Part shown: piece by piece, positions 8,901 to 17,096 of the stretch | Layout: each line of letters starts with the position of its first letter | Numbering within the stretch: position 1 is the stretch's first letter | Assembly (NCBI RefSeq): GCF_029269265.1 | Contig: NZ_JARIXP010000002.1 | Span: 1-36,700 of the forward strand | Length of the DNA: 36,700 nt | Direction of reading: 5' to 3' | From: Rheinheimera sp. 1928-s | GTDB lineage: Bacteria > Pseudomonadota > Gammaproteobacteria > Enterobacterales > Alteromonadaceae | Translations under genes and position numbers: made by a program | The notes under the pieces: generated by a model | Told to the model about the DNA's origin: nothing | The model's database searches: none | Seen by the model: the letters and a program-made list of their open reading frames with translations, nothing else

Positions 8901-9105
8901 TCGCATTAAACACACCGCCAGCATTAGCTGTAACAACTGTTTTAGAACCCGTAGGCACATGGATAACAGTCACTTTTGTACCAACAGCTGGAGCACCAGC
9001 AGGAGTTGTAATCATCCCACGCATAGCGGACGAGGTGTTCGCCATTGCAGCGTTACTTGCGCCGAGAGCGAAAGCAACAGCTAAAGCTAAATGTTTAAGT
9101 TTCAT
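5953..9105 (-). CDS. Oar-like TonB-dependent outer-membrane receptor
   Basis: This 1050-residue protein starts with a clear Sec signal peptide (cleavage after AAMA, about residue 22). A carboxypeptidase-regulatory-like beta-sandwich domain follows (about 25-105), then a plug domain that begins near VERIAVTGSRIS and a long beta-barrel rich in aromatic/glycine strands that ends in YKF. The N-terminal extra domain plus plug is the arrangement of Oar-type receptors, which import large or complex substrates with TonB energy. The frame opens at a GTG four codons upstream, but the ATG at 9105 has AGGTGA nine bases before it and is the better start. The 5' leader contains a 7-bp hairpin (9140-9156). 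The ligand is unknown; position between nucleoside genes and a secreted EEP-fold protein suggests, weakly, nucleic-acid-derived material. Confidence 0.93.
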   Translation of the reverse strand: MKLKHLALAVAFALGASNAAMANTSSAMRGMITTPAGAPAVGTKVTVIHVPTGSKTVVTANAGGVFNATGLRVGGPYQILVDSDTYSDETINDVFLTLNETSNINVSLQADTGVERIAVTGSRISALNLDARGPSSIFTAADIQNTPTIDRDIKSVVEQDPRITIDASNANAIQCAGGHNRSNSLTVDGLEMNDNFGLNSNGYPTERLPFPFDAIDQVAVELAPFDVTYGNFSGCAINAVTKSGTNEISGNVFVDYKNDSMQGDSIDGRDINVAPFSEKRYGFTLGMPLLEDELFFFAAYEKHNPSTVFSWGPTGSGFPSEIEGLDLATIQQVADIAQSRYGYTVAPLETQTNNNEEKVLLKLDWQINNDHRAFLTYQNTTGDTTATTDSGSTQFAFNDHFYTRANELTSYSTQFFSDWTEAFSTSVRVSYQEVINGQDPRTGQGNFGHFQINNVNGNRIHFGPDQFRHANELAYDTFNLNAQGKYFYEDHEITGGFEYKTVSIFNMFVPQSKGYFQFNSLADFEAGIASSIGYSNAASLNPADAAAEFKLPSYALFIQDQFSLTDDLSVTLGLRWDRWTADSRPNSNANFATRYGFDNAQKLDLDLFQPRLGVNYIVDDTMVVYGGIGLFSGGNPNVWISNIYSNDGVAALASSTAALPADIRTAALNAANTPNFGSEVPDILKSPTYLRGGDGNVASLDPNFKAPANWKFNVGTQKELTEDLVIGADLILSKEKDPLKTVDLRLQSNGTAPDGRPIYRNCVVNVADISGACVSRNNWDLLLTNSDESGLSKIASTFVDWTIAEGLKARFSYAYQSTEETHPMTSTTANSNYDRLVTDDPLNPTPAPSNYETPNRFTLNLNYSANLIDGYPTNFNVFAQRTEGRAYSYTFIGDPGFGDALGRSRDRNLLYVPTANDSKVVYGADFDLDAFNSFIADNGLEGNRGGIAPRNGSNSDWWTRVDLKVTQEIPAFSEEHQGLLYFSIMNVGNLLNDEWGSRRQIGFHYQQAVVAATMNDDGQYVYETFRAPRDQSVLDSSSVWSMVLGLEYKF

Positions 9106-9410
9106 ATCGTTTTTCACCTGGTAGTTGTAAATTATTTTGTTTCAGCCAAGCTGAAAACTTCCTGCTTCCAATTTGGGCGACAACTATAACGAAGTTTTAT
9201 TACGTTTTTCTTACATCGAACCAGATCGCCGTTGAACTTATACCAACTTTGGCTGTCAGGTCCGATTTGTCACGCAAGTGTAACATATCAACTTTAAAAA
9301 TCGTACATTTGCTGCACTTAATCAACTCCATCTTCAACTCAAAGCAGAACAACTTGTTTGCGAGCAAAATCAACGCGGAAACTGGGTTTTAACGTGGATT
9401 CAGGATATGC
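9106..9410. other. Intergenic region between divergent receptor and secreted EEP genes
   Basis: About 300 bases without a gene. It holds a perfect small hairpin TTTCAGC-CAA-GCTGAAA (9140-9156) in the receptor leader and is AT-rich in 9160-9330. Promoters for both genes must lie here, but I could not pick convincing -35/-10 pairs. Confidence 0.6.
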
Positions 9411-10625
9411 TTGCGAAACTATTTAACTGGCCTGTCTCTTATGAATTATATTTTTTCATCTATTTTAGTTACATCTTTTTTATCACTCAGCGGAATAGCT
9501 ATGGCTAAAGAGCAAACACTGACGTTCGCCACATTTAATGTCAGCATGGAATCCGAAAACTATCTGGCGAAAGGTGTTGCAGGAAGCCCACAGGTTTTGA
9601 GTACTCTGCTCGCAGAGGGAAAGCATCCACAAATTAAAAATGTAGCGGCCATCATTCAGCAAATACAGCCTGATATCCTGCTGCTGAACGAGTTTGATTA
9701 CATCGAAGACTCTGCTGCAGGGGTGCAACTGTTTATCCGCAATTATCTAAATAAAGCCCAAAGCGCTGATGGTAAAACTATTGATTACCCCTATTTCTAT
9801 TACAGCACGGTCAACACAGGTCAACCCAGCGGTTTTGATTTGGATAACGACGGCCAACTAACGAACAAAGGTGCTGATGCCTGGGGGTTTGGTCAGTATC
9901 CGGGTCAGTACGGCATGATGCTATTGTCGAAGTATCCTATTAATACCAGTAAGGTCAGAACCTTCCAGCAATTTAAGTGGAAAGATATGCCGGGTGCTTT
10001 GCAAACGACGAAAGCTGATGGCTCTCCCTGGTATAGTCCGGATGCCTGGCAATTAATGCCACTGTCATCAAAATCGCATTGGGATGTACCTGTACTTATT
10101 AATAAGAAAGCTGTGCATTTGCTGATCAGTCACCCTACTCCGCCTGTGTTTGACGGAGAGGAAGACCGAAATGGCAAACGTAACCATGACGAAGTACGAT
10201 TTTGGACTGACTATCTGAGCCCTGAAAAAGCGGGGTATATCTATGATGACAGAGGGCAAAAAGGTGGCTTGGGCGAAGATAAGCGTTTTGTGGTGTTGGG
10301 GGATTTAAACTCATCCCCTGTAGAAGGAAATGCTTATAAAGAAGGTATTGGTAATTTACTGATGCACCCGAGAGTAAACAGCAGTTTTACGCCTCAAAGT
10401 GCGGGCGGCAAAATGCATAGCCCTGACAGTCCTTATGGTGCGACTCACACTGCGGGCTGGCGAATGAGAGCAGATTATGTGTTGCCTTCCAAAGCAGGTT
10501 TTAAAGTAATGTCCAGCGGCGTGTTCTGGCCAGCAACTGGTCAGCCATTTTATGAATTAGTGGCTGACAGGTCAGCAAGTTCAGATCATCGTTTGGTGTG
10601 GATAAAGCTTAAACTAACTAAATAA
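9411..10625 (+). CDS. Secreted endonuclease/exonuclease/phosphatase (EEP) fold protein
   Basis: This 404-residue protein has a Sec signal peptide (cleavage after GIAMA, about residue 32) and one EEP domain, the fold shared by DNase I, AP endonucleases and sugar or inositol phosphatases. Metal and catalytic positions are visible: N43 in FATFNV, E94 in LLNEFD, H241 (LISHPTPP), D298/N300 in GDLNSSP, D355, and D392/H393 in SSDHRL. A DLDNDGQLT loop at 143-151 resembles a calcium loop. It should be exported and hydrolyse phosphoesters; DNA, RNA or a small phosphoester are all possible. The start is probably TTG at 9411, since AGGA is well placed and the peptide then gains an arginine; ATG at 9441 also gives a signal peptide but lacks a ribosome site. 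Confidence 0.87.
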   Translation: MRNYLTGLSLMNYIFSSILVTSFLSLSGIAMAKEQTLTFATFNVSMESENYLAKGVAGSPQVLSTLLAEGKHPQIKNVAAIIQQIQPDILLLNEFDYIEDSAAGVQLFIRNYLNKAQSADGKTIDYPYFYYSTVNTGQPSGFDLDNDGQLTNKGADAWGFGQYPGQYGMMLLSKYPINTSKVRTFQQFKWKDMPGALQTTKADGSPWYSPDAWQLMPLSSKSHWDVPVLINKKAVHLLISHPTPPVFDGEEDRNGKRNHDEVRFWTDYLSPEKAGYIYDDRGQKGGLGEDKRFVVLGDLNSSPVEGNAYKEGIGNLLMHPRVNSSFTPQSAGGKMHSPDSPYGATHTAGWRMRADYVLPSKAGFKVMSSGVFWPATGQPFYELVADRSASSDHRLVWIKLKLTK

Positions 10626-10634
10626 TACACAGAT

Positions 10635-10666
10635 AAAAAAACGGAGCTTAACAGCTCCGTTTTTTT
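10635..10666. terminator. Shared bidirectional terminator between the EEP gene and gpt
   Basis: A 14-bp perfect inverted repeat (10635-10648 with 10653-10666) has core ACGGAGCT/AGCTCCGT, loop TAAC, and seven A's before and seven T's after. It sits between convergent genes and can end both. Confidence 0.9.
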
Positions 10667-10680
10667 GCTTAGTACATCAC

Positions 10681-11157
10681 TTAAGATTTCTGCTCAGCCA
10701 GTGGCACACTGTAAGCAAGTTCCATATCCCATGGCAGTTGGATCCAGGTGTCCTGCTCTATGTCAGTCACATAGTGATCAACCAGCGGTTTGCCCTGAGG
10801 TTTGGCATACACAGTGACAAAACAAGCGGTAGGAAAATGTTCCCGCAGCGCTTTTGCTGTTTCGCCTGTATCGACCAAATCGTCCACTATCAGTAAACGT
10901 GGGCTGTCGGCTAAAGAGGCATCTTTCAATACCTTTAATTCACGTTGTTGATCATAGTCGTAACTGGAGACACAAATGCTGTCCACCACACGAATATCCA
11001 GCTCACGCGCCAGAATAGCAGCAGGCACCAAACCGCCACGGCTGACCGCAACTATGCTGTCAAAATCGCGGTTTAATAAACCTTTAGCTAACTCTTTCGT
11101 TGCTCTGTGAAAGGCTTCCCATGACACATAAAACATTTTGTTGGTGGTCAGTGACAT
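10681..11157 (-). CDS. gpt: Xanthine-guanine phosphoribosyltransferase
   Basis: This 158-residue type I phosphoribosyltransferase joins guanine, xanthine or hypoxanthine to PRPP to give the nucleotide. The PRPP loop VDDLVDTGET is at residues 91-100, and VSRGGLVPAAILARELDIR and DTWIQLPWDM match E. coli Gpt (152 residues) closely. It is the last gene of deoB-deoD-gpt, nine bases after deoD, and a terminator follows. In this operon it would recapture the purine base set free by DeoD. Confidence 0.94.
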   Translation of the reverse strand: MSLTTNKMFYVSWEAFHRATKELAKGLLNRDFDSIVAVSRGGLVPAAILARELDIRVVDSICVSSYDYDQQRELKVLKDASLADSPRLLIVDDLVDTGETAKALREHFPTACFVTVYAKPQGKPLVDHYVTDIEQDTWIQLPWDMELAYSVPLAEQKS

Positions 11158-11166
11158 AACAGTTCC

Positions 11167-11871
11167 TTAAACCAGAGCCAGCGCAATTTCAACCATCTCG
11201 TTAAACGAGGTTTGACGCAATTCAGCACTTAATGCTTCGCCAGTACGGATATGGTCGCTAACCGTCATAATCGCCAGCGCTTTAATGCCAAACTCTGCAG
11301 CTACGCCGTATAAACCAGCAGCTTCCATTTCAACACCTAATACACCGTATTTCTCCAGACGATCAAACAAAGTTGGATCCGGGTTGTAGAATAAATCTGA
11401 GGTAAATAAGTTACCTACTTTCACATCAATGTTTTTAGCCCGGGCTGCTGCAACAGCACGCTCCAGCAAACCGTAATCTGCTAAAGCAGCAAAATCCAGG
11501 CCACCACCTAAACGGTTACGGTTCACATTAGAATCTGTGCTTGCGCCCATAGCTATCACTACATCACGCACTTTCACGTCCAACGGTAAACCGCCACAGG
11601 AGCCAATACGGATAATGTTTTTTACACCATAAAACTTCACCAGTTCAGTGGCATAAATCGACATGGAAGGAATACCCATGCCTGAACCTAACACGCTGAC
11701 TTTTTTGCCCTGATAAGTACCGGTATAACCAAACATATTACGTACTGTGTTCACACACTCAACATCCTGCAAAAAGGTGTCGGCAATATGTTTAGCGCGC
11801 AGCGGGTCGCCAGGCATTAATACGGTTTCTGCAAAAGCGCCTTCTGGCGCGTTAATATGAGGAGTTGCCAT
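11167..11871 (-). CDS. deoD: Purine nucleoside phosphorylase, DeoD type
   Basis: This 234-residue enzyme splits purine (deoxy)ribonucleosides with phosphate into base and (deoxy)ribose-1-phosphate. Visible family motifs are MPGDPLRAK (19-27, phosphate site), [25 protein letters not shown] and [10 protein letters not shown], whose aspartate acts on the purine ring. The length fits hexameric DeoD enzymes (about 236-239). It lies 13 bases behind deoB and nine bases before gpt, so the three are cotranscribed. The pentose-1-phosphate goes to DeoB and the base to Gpt. Confidence 0.96.
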   Translation of the reverse strand: MATPHINAPEGAFAETVLMPGDPLRAKHIADTFLQDVECVNTVRNMFGYTGTYQGKKVSVLGSGMGIPSMSIYATELVKFYGVKNIIRIGSCGGLPLDVKVRDVVIAMGASTDSNVNRNRLGGGLDFAALADYGLLERAVAAARAKNIDVKVGNLFTSDLFYNPDPTLFDRLEKYGVLGVEMEAAGLYGVAAEFGIKALAIMTVSDHIRTGEALSAELRQTSFNEMVEIALALV

Positions 11872-11884
11872 GAGTTACTCTAAA

Positions 11885-13087
11885 TTAAGAAGCTAAAAAG
11901 GACTGGCCATAAGGCATGGCCGCTAAATCAAAATACTCGGCCATGGTTTGGCCCATATCAGCGAAACTTGCTCTTTCGCCTAAATCTTTGGCAACACGAT
12001 TTTTGCCATAGAATAGTACTGGTACATATTCGCGGGTGTGTTCAGTACCAACCCAAGTAGGGTCACAACCATGATCAGCTGTTAACAGCAGCACGGCATC
12101 TTCATCCAGTGCAGCCATAATTTCCGGCAAGCGGCTGTCGAAATACTCCAGCGCTTCACCATAACCTATAGGATCGCGGCGATGACCGTAGTTCTGATCA
12201 AAGTCGACCAAATTGGTAAAGACCAAACTACGCTCTGGCGCTATCGCCATCTCAGCTAAAGTTGTATCCACCAAAGCAGCTAAGCCATTGGCTTTGACTG
12301 CTTTGCTGATGCCCTGATGCGCATATATATCGGCAATTTTACCAATGCTGACCACAGTGCCACCAGACTGAGTCAGGGTATCGAGCACTGTTGGTGCAGG
12401 AGGTAATACTGAATAATCTTTTCTGTTACCAGTGCGGGCATAGTTACTGGTATCAGTGCCAAGAAAAGGACGGGCAATCACACGGCCAATATTGTAACTG
12501 TCCAGAAGCTCACGGGCGATTTCACAGAACTGTAAAAGCTTTTCCAAACCAAAATGTTCTTCATGAGCCGCCACCTGAAATACGCTGTCAGCCGAGGTAT
12601 AACAAATAGGTTTACCGGTTTTAATATGCTCGTCACCCAACTTGACCAGAATATCAGTGCCTGAAGCATGGCAGTTGCCCAATATACCTGGCACACCAGT
12701 GCGGCGCACTAACTCGTCAACCAGTTCAGCAGGAAAGCTGTTTTGTTTGTCGTGGAAATATCCCCAGTCGAACAATACAGGCACACCAGCAATTTCCCAG
12801 TGACCGCTTGGCGTATCTTTACCACTGGATAATTCACGGGCATAACCGTAGCTGCCAAGCAGAGCTGGACTGTCTTCGACTAATGCCATTTCACCGCTGG
12901 CAGCAAAACCTGCTTTGACCAAACCTAAACTGGCCAGGTTAGGCAACTGCAACTGGCGGCCTTTGGCCTGAAAAAATGCTTTACTGATACTGGCAAAAGT
13001 ATTGGCACCGACGTCACCGAACTTACCAGCATCAGGCGCACTGCCAATCCCAAAGCTATCCATTACTAAAATTACTGCCTTTGACAT
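11885..13087 (-). CDS. deoB: Phosphopentomutase
   Basis: This 400-residue alkaline-phosphatase-superfamily mutase interconverts (deoxy)ribose-1-phosphate and -5-phosphate with Mn2+. The metal site is seen in [13 protein letters not shown] near the N-terminus, and in [16 protein letters not shown] and [21 protein letters not shown] toward the C-terminus; [12 protein letters not shown] holds the phosphorylated threonine. It is the first gene of deoB-deoD-gpt. deoA and deoC are not in this window. Upstream (13088-13169) a half-site like the CRP box (TGTGA on minus, near 13122) and a small inverted repeat CCTCAT/ATGAGG (13111-13135 region) are seen, but no sure promoter. Confidence 0.96.
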   Translation of the reverse strand: MSKAVILVMDSFGIGSAPDAGKFGDVGANTFASISKAFFQAKGRQLQLPNLASLGLVKAGFAASGEMALVEDSPALLGSYGYARELSSGKDTPSGHWEIAGVPVLFDWGYFHDKQNSFPAELVDELVRRTGVPGILGNCHASGTDILVKLGDEHIKTGKPICYTSADSVFQVAAHEEHFGLEKLLQFCEIARELLDSYNIGRVIARPFLGTDTSNYARTGNRKDYSVLPPAPTVLDTLTQSGGTVVSIGKIADIYAHQGISKAVKANGLAALVDTTLAEMAIAPERSLVFTNLVDFDQNYGHRRDPIGYGEALEYFDSRLPEIMAALDEDAVLLLTADHGCDPTWVGTEHTREYVPVLFYGKNRVAKDLGERASFADMGQTMAEYFDLAAMPYGQSFLAS

Positions 13088-13169
13088 ACTTACCTACCTA
13101 TTACATCAACCCTCATCACATAAATGATCATGAGGTTCGGTAAAGCCAGCCACAAGTGGCAAAAATTAA

Positions 13170-13204
13170 AAAGGGCACGCAGCTTATGCAAAAACGCACC
13201 CTTT
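13170..13204 (-). terminator. Terminator of the second chemoreceptor gene
   Basis: Read on the minus strand, AAAGGGTGCG (13204-13195) can pair with CGTGCCCTTT (13179-13170) in a 10-bp stem with two G:U pairs and a 15-base loop, followed by a T-rich tract. It lies 26 bases after the chemoreceptor stop. Confidence 0.65.
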
Positions 13205-13229
13205 GGCAATCCCAACTTTTTACATTCTG

Positions 13230-14846
13230 CTAACTGATTTTGAATTTACCTACTAAACCAAATAAGGTATCAGATAGCAGACGGATTTCATTCGACAAAC
13301 GATCATTGTCTTTGGCTATATCTCCCGCAGCACTGGCCTGATCATGCAGCGCATACAGGTTCTTGGTAATTTCCTCAGATACCACAGCTTGCTCTTCTGT
13401 AGCGGCCGCAGTTTGGGTAGCCATATCATTCACTTTGATAGAGGATTGTTGTAACTCACGGAACACTTGTTCTGCCTGAGAAAAACTGCTGACGGTTAAA
13501 TCTGCATTGGTTTTACCACTACTGATCGCAGTGGCGGCTTCATTGACGCGGCTTTGCAGGGCCTGGATCATTTCCTGAATATGGTTAGTACTTTGCTGAG
13601 TTCTTGAGGCTAAAGTACGAACTTCATCCGCCACCACAGCAAAACCACGGCCTTGTTCACCAGCGCGGGCTGCTTCAATTGCAGCATTTAAAGCCAGCAG
13701 ATTGGTTTGTTCGGCAATACCTCGTATCACATCCAGCACTGAGGCTATATTTTCAGAGCTGTTTTCCAATTCACCTGAGCAGGCTAAAGCCTTGTCTACG
13801 TCTTTGGTTAAACTCGCCATACTTTGAGTGACGCTGTTTACCACCACCAAACCACGTTCTGCGCTGATCTTTGCTTCGTCTGCTTCATGAGCGGAATCAG
13901 TGGCTACCTGAGCCATTTCTTTATTTGCCAGTGTCATCTCATGCACAGCACTGACAATAGAATCGGACGCCACATTCAACGAACGGGTAATATCATTGGT
14001 TTTAATCGCAGATTCAGACAACACCTGCGTTAGTTTGCTCAGCTGTGCGGCTTGCTGCAGAACTGAGGCAATCAGCTGGCATAAATTAGCAACAAAACCA
14101 TTAAACTGCCCAGCTAAAGCGGCAAACTCATCCTGCGAGTTGGTATCAAGCCGCGCAGTTAAATCACCGTCACCTGAAGCAATTTCAGATAAACGAGCTG
14201 TCAGTGTATTAATTTGGGTGGTCAGTGACTTAGGTACGCTGTAGCTAAACCAGCCAGCTATCAGCAGTATAATAGCGGTGACGGTGTAAGTCGTATTTTG
14301 AAAAAAACTGATCTCTGCAGTCAAATCATGTTGTTCACTAACAGATTTATTCAGCGCCGCCTCGCCCGCTTGGTCCAATACGGTACGTAAAGCGGTAAAC
14401 TGGTTTTGTTCTTCCGCTATTAAATCAGCTCCTGCGCTGCCGGTTTTACTGGCATTCACTAAGGCTATAGCACTTTGATACCACTGCTGATAATCCTGTT
14501 CAAAACCAATAAACTGCTGCTTGATGTCCGGATAATCTTTTAATAACTGCAAATACTCGTTAAAACGCTGTTTCACCTGCTGGGCATTTTCTTCGACTTC
14601 AGCTTCAAGCGTGGCGCTATCGCCCTGTTTACTTAAGTGCATAGTGGAAGCCAGTTTAGCCTGATATAAATCGCGATCGGCATTTAACACCACAGAAATA
14701 GCTTGCAGGAAATTTTCCGCCTGCACTGCCAAAGCGTTTTTTTGCAAGCCAGATAAATAACTGAACATGGAAACGACTATCAATAAAGTAAAAGCCAGAA
14801 TAAGCATAGGTAAGCTGCTTTTAACTCTGATACTGTGAAGATTCAT
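13230..14846 (-). CDS. Methyl-accepting chemotaxis protein with helical periplasmic domain
   Basis: This 538-residue chemoreceptor has an N-terminal membrane segment (about 13-33), a mostly helical, glutamine-rich periplasmic domain of about 155 residues that resembles four-helix-bundle sensors, a second membrane segment (about 187-207), HAMP, and the signalling hairpin with core [20 protein letters not shown]. It should pass an unknown ligand signal to CheA/CheW. It differs from the chemoreceptor at 513-2144 in its sensor domain. The ATG at 14846 is preceded by AAGGACT, a good ribosome site. It is divergent from the folM-like gene. No sigma-28 type promoter was recognised. Confidence 0.93.
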   Translation of the reverse strand: MNLHSIRVKSSLPMLILAFTLLIVVSMFSYLSGLQKNALAVQAENFLQAISVVLNADRDLYQAKLASTMHLSKQGDSATLEAEVEENAQQVKQRFNEYLQLLKDYPDIKQQFIGFEQDYQQWYQSAIALVNASKTGSAGADLIAEEQNQFTALRTVLDQAGEAALNKSVSEQHDLTAEISFFQNTTYTVTAIILLIAGWFSYSVPKSLTTQINTLTARLSEIASGDGDLTARLDTNSQDEFAALAGQFNGFVANLCQLIASVLQQAAQLSKLTQVLSESAIKTNDITRSLNVASDSIVSAVHEMTLANKEMAQVATDSAHEADEAKISAERGLVVVNSVTQSMASLTKDVDKALACSGELENSSENIASVLDVIRGIAEQTNLLALNAAIEAARAGEQGRGFAVVADEVRTLASRTQQSTNHIQEMIQALQSRVNEAATAISSGKTNADLTVSSFSQAEQVFRELQQSSIKVNDMATQTAAATEEQAVVSEEITKNLYALHDQASAAGDIAKDNDRLSNEIRLLSDTLFGLVGKFKIS

Positions 14847-15021
14847 AATGAGTCCTTGGAAGGGTGTAATACTTCACTAAGTATTGATAACAGAATGACT
14901 TTTTGCCAAATTTCGTTCAAAAAAGTTTTAAGCTTTGTAAAATCAGTCAACTGAAGGGCTGTACTGAACTGAATACAGGCAACAGCGTATAAAGCAGCAG
15001 ATAAATTGATGGAGTTTGGCA

Positions 15022-15714
15022 ATGAAAACCGCAGTCATTACAGGAACAAGCCGGCGCTTAGGCGCTTATCTGGCAGAAAAACTCAGTGCAGAGGGCTATC
15101 AGGTCTTCGGCCTTACCAGACAACTGAATCCAGAGCAGCAGTATTTAACTCAAATTGTGGTGGATTATCAATCGGCCGATTCGGTGATGTCTGCGATCCA
15201 TCAGTTACAACAACAAAACAGTATTGACCTGTTGATCCATAACGCATCCTTATTTGAGAAAGATGAGTTACATGCTCATGACAGCATTCAGTTTTATCAG
15301 GCGCTATTTGCCGTACATATGCAGCTGCCTGCACTTTTAAACCAACACTTAGCACCACAAATCGCCACAACTCAGGGCTGCGGTCTGATTGTGCATATCA
15401 CAGATATTTACAGCGAAAACCCAAACCCTGCTTTTTCACTGTATTGCAGCACCAAAGCCGGGCTTGAGAATTTAATGAAGTCGGCGGCCAAAGCATATGC
15501 ACCAAAAATACGGGTGAACAGTATTCAACCAGGTCCTATTATGTTTTTGCCAGAACACAGCAACAGCGAAAAGCAACAGGTGATGCAACAAACCCTAATT
15601 GCTGAAGAAGCCGGCTTTGAGCCAATTTTTCAGGGCGTCCGGTTTTTGATCGATAATAAATTTGTCACTGGCCTCAGCCTGAAAATAGATGGCGGCAGGT
15701 CGCTCGGAAAATAA
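15022..15714 (+). CDS. folM: FolM-like short-chain reductase (dihydromonapterin/dihydrofolate reductase type)
   Basis: This 230-residue SDR protein has the NAD(P)-binding TGTSRRLG near the N-terminus, LIHNAS (the NNAG equivalent), HITD in place of the usual catalytic serine stretch, and Y-x3-K in YCSTKAG. HNAS, HITD, the IRVNSIQPGPIMF segment and the IDGGRS end resemble E. coli FolM, which reduces dihydromonapterin and, weakly, dihydrofolate with NADPH. The start is the ATG at 15022, with GGAG seven bases upstream; a TTG two codons earlier is less likely. Its last 120 bases overlap the end of the HPPK-like gene on the other strand. The folate-type neighbour supports a pterin role. A generic SDR remains possible. 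Confidence 0.78.
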   Translation: MKTAVITGTSRRLGAYLAEKLSAEGYQVFGLTRQLNPEQQYLTQIVVDYQSADSVMSAIHQLQQQNSIDLLIHNASLFEKDELHAHDSIQFYQALFAVHMQLPALLNQHLAPQIATTQGCGLIVHITDIYSENPNPAFSLYCSTKAGLENLMKSAAKAYAPKIRVNSIQPGPIMFLPEHSNSEKQQVMQQTLIAEEAGFEPIFQGVRFLIDNKFVTGLSLKIDGGRSLGK

Positions 15715-16119
15715 CTGACAGCCCAGCTGAATAGGGGCTTGTTTGCTTGCCGGGTCAAACACTTGTTGAATATAGGACTCTGTCAACTCTTTTTGCCAAA
15801 CCTCTGACCATGCCTGCTGATACCAGATAATATCCAAATCACAGCTGCGATCTTTGACACTACGTAATGGATCGCTTCTGTCCCGTCCAAGCAACTCTTC
15901 AATACGGCAAAGCTCTGTTTTTAATTGTATAGCAGACAAGCCTGAACTCAGCACCAGCACCGAATTAATAAATACATGATTAGACTCCACCAGTTCAGCC
16001 TGAGTATAAACCCGCCGGTACAGATACAAAGATCCAAAGCTTTTAGCCAGCGTGCTGACAGCAGCGGCCACATGGTGTTCAGGCTGAATATTTGAGCCTA
16101 TCGAAATCACATAATACAT
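15595..16119 (-). CDS. HPPK-like pterin pyrophosphokinase (FolK family), divergent
   Basis: This 174-residue protein starts like FolK (YYVISIGSNIQPEHHV) and keeps the ELCRIEELLGRDRSDP and DRSCDLDIIWY segments; the two aspartates of DLD are the Mg2+ ligands of 6-hydroxymethyl-7,8-dihydropterin pyrophosphokinase. The Trp/Pro-rich loops of standard FolK (about 160 residues) are poorly kept, so activity on the classical substrate is uncertain and a true folK is likely to be elsewhere. Roughly the last 39 residues are antisense to the FolM-like C-terminus. It lies 15 bases behind the metallo-hydrolase gene, so those two are probably one operon. Confidence 0.78.
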   Translation of the reverse strand: MYYVISIGSNIQPEHHVAAAVSTLAKSFGSLYLYRRVYTQAELVESNHVFINSVLVLSSGLSAIQLKTELCRIEELLGRDRSDPLRSVKDRSCDLDIIWYQQAWSEVWQKELTESYIQQVFDPASKQAPIQLGCQLFSERPAAIYFQAEASDKFIIDQKPDALKNWLKAGFFSN

Positions 16120-16134
16120 AAAACTCCTTGTGAC

Positions 16135-16911
16135 TCAGCTTGCAGCTGTATCCGTCTGATGTTCCTTACTTAACAGCACCCGCTGCCCTTGCCGGGCAAA
16201 ACCAGCAAAATGCTGATCTACCATCTGCTGATAGTCTGGCCAATGGTCTTCATAACTCATTAAATAGGTTTTTTTGCAGAGCTCAGCCGGGTACAAGCTT
16301 AACAGTGAATGCACCGAAGCATGTACAGGGTTATAGTCAGTCAGAGTGACATCGTGAAAAATAAGCTCTGGTTTTAACTGCATCAGCAACTGCGGTATGG
16401 CCACCGTATCGCCGGAATAGAAGATACTCTGGTTAATCATCACGCCAAAACAGACTTTGCCCGGCGTATGAGACACCCGATGCAGTTGGTACCGATTACC
16501 AAATAGCTCGAACTCATCGTTTTGTAACAGCACCAGATCAAAGTAATCAGCAAGCTGATTTTCGCCTTCGCCATTTTTCGCCAACACGCCCTTTAGACAC
16601 TGATGCCATAACTCGTCATACAACTCATGATGCAAAATCAGCCGGGCTTTTTTATGGTATTTGTAACGGCCTTCATTCGCCAGCCGCTCCAGGCCAAACA
16701 CATGATCGGCATGCACGTGAGTGATAAACACTGCGTCTATATCCTGCAGCTTTAAGCCCTGAGCCTGCAAAGCAGGTTTGATGGTGTACCCACAGTCAAT
16801 CAGCATATTGCCTTTGGCGTTTGTCACCAAGGCATTGTTATTAAACAAGGTATCGGATTCTGAATGACCACAGCCGAGAATTAACAGTTCATTGGAGCTG
16901 GACAACATCAT
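16135..16911 (-). CDS. Metallo-beta-lactamase-fold hydrolase
   Basis: This 258-residue cytoplasmic protein (no signal peptide) has the complete binuclear metal motif: H65-x-H67-x-D69-H70 (THVHADH), H148 (VSHTPG), D168 (YSGDT) and H223 (YEDHWPD). MBL proteins with this layout include RNase Z-like and cyclic phosphodiesterase-like enzymes. The substrate cannot be told. Its operon partner is the HPPK-like gene 15 bases downstream, and FolM lies beyond, so a pterin phosphate or cyclic phosphate substrate is a possible but unproved role. Start codons ATG ATG occur in a row with only a weak ribosome site. Confidence 0.85.
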   Translation of the reverse strand: MMLSSSNELLILGCGHSESDTLFNNNALVTNAKGNMLIDCGYTIKPALQAQGLKLQDIDAVFITHVHADHVFGLERLANEGRYKYHKKARLILHHELYDELWHQCLKGVLAKNGEGENQLADYFDLVLLQNDEFELFGNRYQLHRVSHTPGKVCFGVMINQSIFYSGDTVAIPQLLMQLKPELIFHDVTLTDYNPVHASVHSLLSLYPAELCKKTYLMSYEDHWPDYQQMVDQHFAGFARQGQRVLLSKEHQTDTAAS

Positions 16912-17096
16912 TTATTTCTACCCAAAGCAAAGTGCCTTTATAGTACGGCTTTTGCTGCAAATTGTATCACTGCTTTAGCGGATCTTTTTACTGCAGCAGT
17001 TCTGGCCACTTACTGTACCTTAGTGCTATAGCGACATCAGCCTAAAGCAATCAGAATGGGATCCGTCAAGTTTTAGCCCTTAAAAGGACAGTTCAG

